A stretch of DNA of 64,000 nt from Corella eumyota (taxonomy: Eukaryota; Chordata; Ascidiacea; Phlebobranchia; Corellidae): the NCBI GenBank assembly GCA_963082875.1, contig OY720102.1:2294001-2358000 (forward strand), written 5' to 3'. Numbering within the stretch: position 1 is the first letter of the stretch; each line of letters opens with the position of its first letter. The notes below the pieces were generated by a model. The model saw nothing but the letters and a program-made list of their open reading frames with translations, was not told where the DNA came from and searched no databases. A program made the translations under genes and the position numbers. Below are positions 45,501 to 55,017 of this stretch, in pieces.

Positions 45501-46756
45501 TTGGTTGTTGCGGGTATAATGGCACCCTTGATTATAGAAATTACGACCCCAACCCCCTAACGACCACCCCCGTAGCGATGAACACGACTACGATGATGCC
45601 ATCAATGAATACAACTACTATGACGTCACCAACAAACACTACTACTATGATGTCACAAATGTCGGGAAATACAACAATGGGCAATTCGAGCGAAGGTAAA
45701 CATTGTTATGTTAAATTTATAATCATTATGTTTATGATGTAATAACCTAAATATATATATTTATTGTGACGTCAGCGTTTTTAAGTGGAAACTGGCCGGA
45801 TAGTTGCTGCGTTACGAACAATGGTAACTTTGTTGACGTCACGCAGTGTCATAACAACTCGTTGCCAGTCAGTCAATTGCAAGACTTCTTAAACACACAG
45901 GTAAATAAACATAATTATGTGTAAAATTATGTGTGAAATGTTAATTACTTTCTACTACGCAACGTGTACTTATTAAATTTTAATTTCAAAATACAAGTGT
46001 TGTAATTATAGCCAAAAATTGAACAAAGTACTGGGCTTATTTTTTTTGTATATATCTTTATCCTCGATGTGGAAAGTCGAATGCGCGACTTAAACATAGA
46101 GTAACAACTGTTACTCCGACCCAGTCTCGACTTGCCTTTAGCATATTGGGATATTATATAAATCATAATATATATTATAACATTACATATAAACACCAAA
46201 CCTTATTTTTTAACATGTTACTGTTACTACATTAAACCTACAACTAACAATATTGTTTATACTTAAAGGGGTGTACTGCAAGCGTGGAGGAATTTGTGAA
46301 AAGGTATCTCATAATTATTGGAGGAGTGGTCATTGGTATTGCGGTATTGGAGGTAGGTTAAATTATTTATTTTTGAAGTAGAAAGTTTAACTTCACAGCT
46401 TATATGCTTGGGATAATATTAGTTACATTTAACCAGTCATAAGATGCCATTTTTTATTTTGGTTATTATAAACCTGGTAATATAGGCTGTTTCTTAACCC
46501 AACTTTTGATTTTTGCTAAGAAAGATATTAAAAACGTTAGTATCTTGCTTGAGGGCGGTAGACATTAAGTAGTTGGAATCAAACCCTGGATCTCTTAAAA
46601 AAAATTGTGTTAACCGTGACACCAAATCGGTTTGATACGTACGACTGTTTATTTAAATTCCGATATTCGAATTAATATTCTTATAATTAAATACGTTTTA
46701 TATTTTAGATTCTTGTCATGATATTAGCATGTGCTCAACGAAAGTACTTGGATTAA
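42544..46756 (+). CDS. Tetraspanin (CD63/CD9-like) with a threonine-rich large loop
   Basis: Eight exons: 42544-42594, 43629-43838, 44613-44687, 44948-45049, 45500-45695, 45776-45900, 46269-46352 and 46709-46756, about 297 residues. TM1 spans exons 1-2 (MGRYIKILLVCLNVLCI then AGAAMLAGG). TM2 ends in the family motif GFVGCCGALSDSKGLLG. TM3 is YFISVLLLFIGQLTIGIVAF. The large extracellular loop has CCG (FGCCGYNG), the pair SCC and a further C, as expected for its disulphides. TM4 is YLIIIGGVVIGIAVLEILVM. The short tail is CAQRKYLD. Tetraspanins organise membrane microdomains. An unusual insert just after CCG is rich in Thr, Asn and Met (NTTTMMPSMNTTTMTSPTNT), with many N-x-T glycosylation sites. 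All splice phases agree. Subfamily not determined. Confidence 0.9.
42799..42857. repeat. 15-bp perfect inverted repeat (hairpin) in tetraspanin intron 1
   Basis: TGACGTAGAAAGTAC (42799-42813) and its exact reverse complement (42843-42857) are separated by 29 bp. Weaker inverted similarity extends outward (AGGTTGCCCTATTTT against GGGAGCCTTG), as in the ends of a small MITE-like element. Confidence 0.75.
43391..43563 (+). repeat. Dispersed repeat, copy 1
   Basis: About 170 bp in tetraspanin intron 1 is similar in the same orientation to 49481-49669. Shared blocks are ACTTAAAATCTTTAT, GATTTTGTCATTTTTTCC, CGTCGCATT and AATGCGCAAAAAAA. No coding content or terminal inverted repeat is evident. It could be the tail of a retroelement or a non-autonomous element. 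Confidence 0.75.
44277..44555 (+). mobile_element. tRNA-derived SINE copy
   Basis: Plus-oriented member of the SINE family in tetraspanin intron 2. It keeps a clear B box (GGGTTCGATCCCC) and the body and tail (TAAGTCGTGCATTCGACTTT), but has a shortened head and many substitutions. Older than the copy at 37454. Confidence 0.8.
46040..46170 (-). mobile_element. Truncated SINE copy
   Basis: Minus-oriented tail half of the SINE family (TATCTTTATCCTCGATGTGG and the following conserved body), with T run on the plus strand. It lies in a tetraspanin intron. Confidence 0.75.
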
Positions 46757-47771
46757 TTTGTATTATAATATCTGAAACTTAAAAAAAATGACATCGCGTC
46801 CCGTAACGATCGATATTAAGTTTATCTGCTATTTTTAAATTTTGAAATAACAAATATTTTTGTATAGACTTACTGTTGACGATAGAATTTGTTTATTTTA
46901 ACTTAACGAGTAAATGTGTAAAAATTATTTTTTGTGACTGTTTGTAATTCCCACTGATTTTTTTATTAATGTTGTATAAAATACTGTCTGTTAAGAATTT
47001 TTGTTTTATTTTGATGTGGCAAATATTAAATATATTTTTTTGTGCTATTAAACTATAAAAGTTCGTATCAAATAAATAATTACTTAGTTTTCCAGATAAA
47101 CTTAAGTAAAAAATTTAACAAAGCTAAACAGCGAAGATACATAAATATTAAAGTAAACTTATAATAACAATAATTTTAAACTAACTAAGTTTTTTTTACA
47201 TATATTTTTTTACATTTTAAAATCTATGTTATTTTACTGTTTTTAAACACCAATGTAAATCAACTAAACAAAACACAACTTATAGTTAAATCTTAAACCA
47301 ACATTTTAGCAAAATTATTCCTAAGTTGTCTCAAGAAATTTTTTACCATTTTTTAGTTTTGTAAAGTACAAGATAAACTCTACTAAACACATGTTAATAT
47401 TTATACAACACCTTAACCTAAGAATACGTTTACTAAAACTTTAACACTTTTATCCTAATAAAATAATAACCTAAAACAACATTACTACATGACGTTATCC
47501 TGAAATAAGTTATTCTAACACTCTAACCAAAATAACAAATACAAAAATTACTTACACCTACAAATTGCTTTATAGTGAGCTATAATATTAGTTAAAACAA
47601 GAACTTGTATGGCACAATAAACTGACAAAGACTTTGGACTAAGCAATATCTTTTAATCAAATATAATTGGGATTATCCTAACCATATTGCACAAGATAAA
47701 ATGTAATCTTCCTAAAAAATAAATGTTTAATAATATTGAACTGATATAACCCCTTCAAAGCGCATTTCAAT
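46757..47771. other. Convergent 3' spacer between tetraspanin and SLC23 genes
   Basis: About 1 kb of AT-rich non-coding DNA between two converging genes, presumably the two 3' untranslated regions. No structure or coding frame was recognised. Confidence 0.6.
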
Positions 47772-50700
47772 TTAGTTTTTGTGTTTCTTAAAACCAGGAC
47801 ATATAGGAATGTAGTAGAAAATTTTGTCTAAACGCGAAGGCATTGTACAACATTTGCAATCTGGAAAATCATAGGAACTAAGATCTTCCAGCGGTAAATG
47901 TCGAACATTGGACCCAGACTCGTTTAATGTATTTTCCGTGTCTTCTTTAGGCACTTGATTTCTCCATAACATTATCCCACGCTCTTCTAAGGTGCCTTAT
48001 AAACGTACAAAAATCAAAATACAAATTTGGCCAATATGTCATTACATATTTAAGAAGTTTAGTTTAAAATATCCTTTTTTAATAAAACCTAGTAAGTTAT
48101 ATTCAATGTAAACAAACAAAAGTGAAAGATTATTAAATGAAGTATTGCAAGTTTGTTATTGAAGCATATGTAGGAGATAATTAATAATTTCTAGGATTCA
48201 ATTTCACAACCACAGTTTAATATTTAATCAACCAACCTGGTATTGTGTTATCCAAAATAAATGCAATCAACCCAGCAACAAACATTCCTGTTTGAAGCAA
48301 AACTAGAAATATTTGATCCAGTTCAGGAACACCTAAACAATAAAAACAGAAATCTAGGTATAAGTAGCAAGGTCTAAAGTATATAAACGTTTTAATAAAA
48401 AAAATCTTTCATAAGCTGTAAAAAATAAAGATATTTGGGTCGTACAAATGTTAAGGCAACATTTACTAAAAATCCAGACCAGGACGTTGTTGATTTTATA
48501 ACTTTGCCTATGCAACATCCTGGTGTTGTAGTGCATTGTAAAATCCTTTTTTACTTACCCACTCCAATCAAAGGTTCATTTAACCCACTTACCTGTGCTT
48601 ATGAGACTTGAATTTTTTAACACCCATTCAGGGACGGAAATACCCATGAAAATAGCAAAACCGACGACCAGAAGATTTCTCGATGAATTCAGATCAACGA
48701 ATTGTAAATTTGAGATTCCGACAGCAGAAATCATTCCAAACATAACACAGAACATCCCACCTTAATATTAAAGTGTTATGTTTATTAAGTTATCAAAAAA
48801 TAACAAAAAAGCACAAGTTGTGGTGCACATATTTTGTGTGTTGCAATCATGAGCAATAAATCTAAATTAATTTGCAGAATGAGCTTGAACTCAAAAATGT
48901 ATCAATTAAAAACGGTAAATACCTACAACAGGATTCGGAATGGTTGTGAATAGGGCGCCAAACTTTCCAATCACTGCCAATATAATCATTATTATCGCCC
49001 CGCATTGAACAACCCGACGACTTGCAACCTTAATAATGTAAAAATAATAATATTTAATTTAAACAAGCATGAAAAGATGTTGACTTAATATAAGCGTCAA
49101 AAAATTAAAAATATATAGCAAAAAATCCAATAACTAAGTTCACTGTTTTTTTTAATTTTAGTTTCATTTTCAATTCCTAAAATGTTACCTTTGTTATTCC
49201 GATAGCTCCAATGTTTTCACTGTAAGAAGTCGTTCCACTTCCAGAACCCCACGCACCTGCAATAAGGCAGCCAATCCCTTCAAATAATATCCCTCTAAAA
49301 CAAATCAAAAACAACAGCATAAAAACGTCAGCATGTTTATAAAGTTAAACTACCAATTGACAAAGCAATCGCAACTCAATAATACTTAAAAATAGTAAAG
49401 GCAACTTAAAGCTAGACATAAGTTATATACCATTGTTAAATAATTTCACAAAAACTTTGATTCTCAACATATAATCTATATTGGGTTTGGTGACCATGCC
49501 ATAATATACTTAAAATCTTTATGTAAACATTAATACTTTTAGCATGTTTTAAATCATTAAATTGATTTTGTCATTTTTTCCCGTCGCATTGTTGTAATAT
49601 TAATTGTATATCGTGTTTATTATTTACCTTTATCAATGCGCAAAAAAACAAAATAAAAAATAAACATTAACTAAAGTTATTTTTTAACACACTTGCCTGT
49701 TCATTGTATGGGCGGGAGGTGGTGGTATTTGGCAGAGTCTTGCGCATGCGTAGTAGTCTCCGATGGACTCGATAATGGAGGCTAATATCCCGCTAAAAAC
49801 ACCAAGTACCCCGGCCACGGTAACAGTTGGTACGCCCCATTGCCCTTAAAAATAACACAGGATATAGAAAAAAACAGCTTAGAGTGTAAAATATAATACT
49901 TTAAAAAGATTAAATAAAAAATAAAAACAGTCAGCTAAAAGCCTTCTTAAAATCCTATAAAACACAAGGTATGGTTTTTATAAGTTTTTGGGTAAGAAAT
50001 ATAAGAAACTTAAACGCATATTCTGACTTAGTTAAGATATGTTAAAGATTTAAAAGTTAAGATTAACCTTACCTGGATAAGGAACCCGAAACCATAGAGC
50101 TTCGTCGAGAACTCCGATATTGATATCCGTTCTTGCCTCGTATCCGTACTCGGTAGCTGAATCGGGAAATCCCCCTGCTGCTGTGATGATAGCACAAACA
50201 CCCCATGATAATAACACGGCCATAATGACCTAAATGTTTAAGTTCAAAGATTGTTTTTTATCAAGAAATTAAGGTCAATTGCTTTGGTCACGCATAACTA
50301 AAACTTAGTCACTTAAAGACTTCGCTAAAATCCAAAAGTTAAATAAACTCGTATAAAACACCCCGGGCCTCATAAAAACTTGTATAAACCGATCTGGACT
50401 AATATTAATAGCCCGGGCTTCATATAAACACCCCGGAACTTAAGTAAATACCACCGAAGCTCTTGGACACACCCCGGGCCCCCTGCACATACCCCGGGCC
50501 CCCTCGGCCTTCCGAGCGTATTTTAGTAGGACCACAACAACTTGATATAATTATAAAAAAAATTAACTGATATAATTAAACAATCGTTTATAATAGCTTT
50601 ATAAAAAATTAAGACAAATAAATAATTTACGGGAAACAGGGTAAATATTTTGATTCTTGTAGTTTTCCACCCTCCTTTACTGTTGTTGATATCATCTTGG

Positions 50701-52813
50701 CTTTGTCCTTTCCTTTGATAATATTTGATGGGAACAGCTACGTTTCGTAAATGTTGGGAAAATAATATCACCAGCACCATTGTCCTGTGGGCATTATAGT
50801 TTGAAAATGTGTTGATTTTAAAGTAGATTACAAAAAAATGCAACAGATTAAATCTTGCTAGTAAAGTCCATTGCCACGCCAAGTTTAGATCAATATCATT
50901 TTATAAATCTAATTTCTTTTACAGTACAAAATTCGGTTTGATTCTATACAAAATTTAACTTAACATCAGGCCCTTAATTAATAAGAACTTGGTTCGATCC
51001 TTACTGCTTTTATGTTGTGGCGCCCATTGAGTAGGGCGTTACAGACAGTATAAAGTCCTGTCGAGCTAGTATTCAATCAGTAGCTTAATTTTCGGGCAAC
51101 TATAATCTATAATATTAAAAACTGGCAAGGTCAACTAGAGACTGGGTCGGGGTAACTGATGTTACTCTAAGTTTAAGTCGTGAGGTTGACCTTCCCACAT
51201 CGAGGATAAAAAAATAAAAAACAAAACTTAATACATTGCCGATATTCCCCAATGAGTTCCAGCAAAGTTATCAGCTGAAACCCCAAACAGAGACAACCCA
51301 ATCACGGTTATGGTTGGTGCTACGGTTAAGGGTCCAATATACGACATCAAAAACCCGATTATTCCAGTAAAACCGATCAGCATTTCGATACTAGACGCCA
51401 CCATGATTGAACCTTGAATCTGTAACACAAATATTTTTACATTTTTTTTCTTAATGTGGAAAGGTCGACTTCACGACCTTAACATAGAGTAACATCAATT
51501 ACCCTGTCCCAGTCTCAAGTTAACTTTGGCAGTTTGGGATTTTTTAGATTATAATTAAGCTGCTAATTAAGTAATAAGTTTATACTATTGTAACAAATGG
51601 TTGTTTACAATCCAATTTTTTATTAATGGTAATCTTATTCAAATAGAATCAAATTATAAGTACAAGTATTTACAAAATAGGTTATTAATATAAAGTATTT
51701 ACAAAGAACAATTAATCTAATAAAACACACTTAAACAACACATCTAGCTAAACACTGAAAAGTTTTACAAAGTAAGCCAGACAGGGTGACAGGTTTGATA
51801 AGAAAAACGATAACAAGAGTTGTACCTTTAAACATATTGCCCCGAACTAACGGCAGAATGAAACGATAACGTTTTATAAGAACACTATTTAAACAATAGA
51901 TAACGACAGTCCAATATTGATACACTATTAAAAGCGCCTTACTCAAGGTCGCCATAGTATGACAACAGTGGGGATCGAACCTTTGTCTAATTACCTCTAA
52001 CATTCTGGGGGTCCAATCAAACGTTGTATTCGAAGTTATGGTAGCGTTTGGATCGGGGCAGGGTTCAAATTTAGCCGAGTTTAGGATCGCCAAAACCGGC
52101 GGAAGGAACGAAAACGCTGCACCCTGCACGATCGGAAGTCTTTGAAAAATTTACAAAATTTATTTTTAGTCAATAAGGCCAATTGCATCAATTGATTAGA
52201 ATAACATTTAAATAAAATAATGACAAATTTTTAACACAAAGAATATACATATTGCTAAATTATATTCATTAATTATATACTCCACTTGTTTATAATTTGT
52301 TTATTTATTAAGTTTATACAATAAATAAAAGCATTTTCAGTAGAATACCTTGTACCAATGATAGTTTGAAACAAAGTAATAATTCCGGAAACAAAAAACC
52401 CGGTACTAATAATTTGAGATTTGGCTAAATTGTTATTTCCAATACATAAAGAATTTGAGATAATTAATGGTACTGCTATTGTAGAACCAAACATAGTTAG
52501 GTAATGCTAAAAAAAACAATAATAACAAATATAAAAAGGTTGAAGTATATATAGTTGTTAGTTGTTAAATATACAATAAACATCCATATATTTTTTATAC
52601 TAAAGGTTTTTCTAGTTTACTAGTTTAAAAAACTTCAAAAAATACCTGGAATCCTAAACCCACACTCAAGTACCAAGCTGGGGTATCTTCTATACCATAA
52701 ATAAGCTGGTTTTTAGGTTTTTGGTCATTTTCTCTGATTGTTTCAAGCGGCTCTTCTATATTTAATGTTTCATTTTCAGTTTTCTTATCCATTTCTATTA
52801 TTTCGTTTTCCAT
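47772..52813 (-). CDS. SLC23-family nucleobase/ascorbate transporter
   Basis: Twelve exons: 52646-52813, 52349-52506, 51995-52139, 51235-51419, 50631-50784, 50073-50229, 49697-49844, 49189-49294, 48923-49028, 48593-48760, 48237-48332 and 47772-47995, about 605 residues, matching vertebrate SVCT1/2 in length and order. Landmarks: [84 protein letters not shown] and YIPICPGFK near the end. About 12-14 membrane segments. The NAT signature reads [11 protein letters not shown], with Glu where human SVCT1/2 have Pro (PNIG). Members with Q or E there are often nucleobase carriers, so substrate is uncertain (ascorbate, uric acid or nucleobase). The intron after 49697 uses a GC donor. It is divergent with TMEM17. 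Confidence 0.92.
49481..49669 (+). repeat. Dispersed repeat, copy 2
   Basis: Second copy of the repeat at 43391-43563, in an intron of the SLC23 gene; see that entry for shared blocks. Confidence 0.75.
50355..50515. repeat. GC-rich degenerate tandem repeat
   Basis: About seven imperfect units of about 20-25 bp, each with a CCCCGGG or CCCGG core (ACACCCCGGGCCTCATAAA, AGCCCGGGCTTCATATAAA, CACACCCCGGGCCCCCTG). It is a sharp GC island inside an AT-rich SLC23 intron. Confidence 0.75.
50985..51218 (+). mobile_element. tRNA-derived SINE copy
   Basis: Plus-oriented degenerate SINE in an SLC23 intron, with B-box remnant (GGTTCGATCC), GACTGGGTCGGGGTAACTG and CCCACATCGAGGATAAA followed by an A-rich tail. 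Confidence 0.75.
51449..51990 (-). mobile_element. SINE fragments, possibly one interrupted copy
   Basis: 51449-51590 carries the tail and body of the SINE (minus orientation), and 51926-51990 carries the head (GCGCCTTACTCAAGG, GTGGGGATCGAACC). About 340 bp of unrelated AT-rich DNA lies between, suggesting one element split by a later insertion, or two truncated copies. The head abuts the donor of SLC23 exon 3. Confidence 0.55.
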
Positions 52814-53466
52814 GGTTATGTAATTCCTAAATTAGTATAGCTATAATTTAAAAAATATTTCTTTATTAAAATTTAACTAAATAAAACTTTAACCTTCTTT
52901 GATTCTATTTGGCATTCTTTCTAACTCTTTGCTTGCTTTTCGCTTGTTATGCAAACGCATTTTAACACTTAAAGAGGTTTTAACCTTTTTTACGACCCGT
53001 GTGCTTAATGATATGCTATGTAAACAATTCTCGTGCATTGGTGAAGCGCGGCAGAAAAATGTTAACTGAAAATCTAGAAGCAAAAGCGAGTTGGTTTACT
53101 TTTAGGATTTATCGCTAAAGGCCTAAGTGTAATATTTTTTTAGATCGCAACTTAGGCAAAATGGCGAAATATATAAATAAGAATCATTATACAAAAAATA
53201 AACTGCAAAACGGTGTTTCGCATAAACTTTATGCATAAAAACTAACTAAAATATAAATTATTTTTACATAATAATAAAACAGTAAAAAAACGCCCTTACC
53301 ACGCATTTTTTATATTTAATTTAAAATATTATTCATAACGAAAAAAAATCCGATTTCTATGGAATAGAAACGCAATGAAGCACGACAAAAACAAATTGCT
53401 AAGCGAAGCAACGCTGAAATCAAAACAAAACCGTTTTTAAAATCGTTTTAAAATTAATCAAGGATC
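52814..53466. promoter_or_regulatory. Head-to-head promoter region of SLC23 and TMEM17
   Basis: 650 bp between two divergent start codons. It must hold both transcription starts unless upstream exons were missed. It includes the CG-richer stretch 52960-53060. No TATA box is assigned with confidence. The minus frame at 52889-53083 lacks family features and is taken as chance or untranslated leader. Confidence 0.5.
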
Positions 53467-54445
53467 ATGGCATCCCGTGATATTATGTCACCTCAAATTC
53501 GACAAACATTAAATAATATATCAACAAGAATATTTAATCCACAGACGTCTTCGTCTGAATACGAAGGCATTAAAGAAGTCTTGCCAGGTAATTTTTATAT
53601 TTTGTTTAAATTGCCAATTTTAAAATTTGCATTTTTATGTGTTTTTTACTAAGTTAAGAGTGTTTTTGGGGTATTTTATGCTATTTAAAACCCCTTAAAC
53701 AAGGCTCAATTATTGTACTAAGCATGCACAATTTATTGTCATATATAAAACTAATAAATAATAAAAAAATTCTACCTTTTTGGGCCTAAGAGTCATTGAA
53801 CTAAATGTTCTGACTACCTGATATATAATAAACAAATTTTTCTTAATTTTCAGGCAATGAAATTTGTACAAGTCTGCCTCTACAAATGGCAATGTTTTTC
53901 AACATATTTTTCTTTCCGTTTTGGTTAATATCTTGCAGTTTAATGCTTGATATTAAATACGAATTTCTTGAAAATACTTACAAAGTTCTACTTATTGCAA
54001 TCCTAATCGTATTTTCATTAATTGAGATCATAAGACTGTATCTTGGGTATATAGGAAACCTACAAGAAAAGGTAAACCAGATTGTATTAAGTTATTCTTG
54101 TCTATGGTACCTGTTTAAAGTATAAAAATTAATTTTTAAAAACTTTAAATTTTGGTAAATGTTAAATATATTTAGGTTCCCGAGCTAGCTGGGTTTTTGT
54201 TACTAACCTTTATACCACAATTTCCTCTCACCTTGTTTTTGCTTCTTAATGAGTTCACGATAATCCTACCACTAGAGCGCATTATGCACGTTATTCTCCT
54301 GATTCTAATATTGATCGAGATTGTATCAGCGTGGAGAGCCACATCAAGAATGACCAAACAACAATCAACTAAGTTTCATCTTCAACAGTTTGTTGATATG
54401 GAAAATCTTGATCCAAATGACCCAAACTCAAGGAAAAACTACTAA
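53467..54445 (+). CDS. TMEM17: TMEM17, ciliary transition-zone membrane protein
   Basis: Part of the MKS module that gates membrane-protein entry into cilia. Three exons: 53467-53587, 53854-54071 and 54176-54445, with matching phases, about 203 residues. Exon 2 starts SLPLQMAMFFNIFFFPFW, parallel to human SLALQMSLYFNTYYFPLW, and ends with the hallmark IEIIRLYLGYIGNLQEK. Exon 3 begins VPELAGFLLLTFIPQFPL and keeps RFHLQ-like TKFHLQQF near the C-terminus. Four hydrophobic segments are visible, as in the family. A polyadenylation signal AATAAA lies at 54719-54724. Confidence 0.95.
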
Positions 54446-55017
54446 CATAATAGCTTGAGTTGTGAATGGTAATATAAGTAGTGTGAGTGGATATATCTAT
54501 AGTTAATGAAACTATACCTGCAAGAGATTGACTTTTTTTCGCACCCCGTCAACATAAGGTCAACTTCAAGTAGAAACAAGATGAAAACCTTATGACATTA
54601 ATCAAAATTGAATCAATACATTGTAAAGTTTTTAGTCGATTATGCTGGTAATACATTCAATTTTATGTTTTATTTGTGTTCTTTTTTAAATTATACATAC
54701 TATTGTTGCGTTTAATATAATAAACTTTAAAAAATGTACATCTTATTCATATTAGGCAATATTTAGTCAGCTCACAGATGGTACATTTACAAATATACAA
54801 AAACAACTAAAAAAGAATAAACAGTACAGTAGGTTACAATTAAAGTGTTAAAAATCGATAAATATATAAAATAGAATATGTAAAATTTAAATAATGTATA
54901 TAAAATAAAATATAGTACCTCAAAATTTTAATAGTAAAAAAGAAAAAAAGTCACCCACAGTAACTTATGTAATACAGTGAATAAATATATATCTTGTAAT
55001 AGATTATAGTCAGCTAT
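54446..55017. other. Convergent 3' spacer between TMEM17 and TTC28
   Basis: Non-coding AT-rich DNA containing the two 3' untranslated regions. Nothing else recognised. Confidence 0.6.

Noticed and set aside
52889-53083. 64-residue minus-strand frame upstream of SLC23
   Set aside because: No domain, no sensible splice link in phase with SLC23 exon 1, and located in the shared promoter region.
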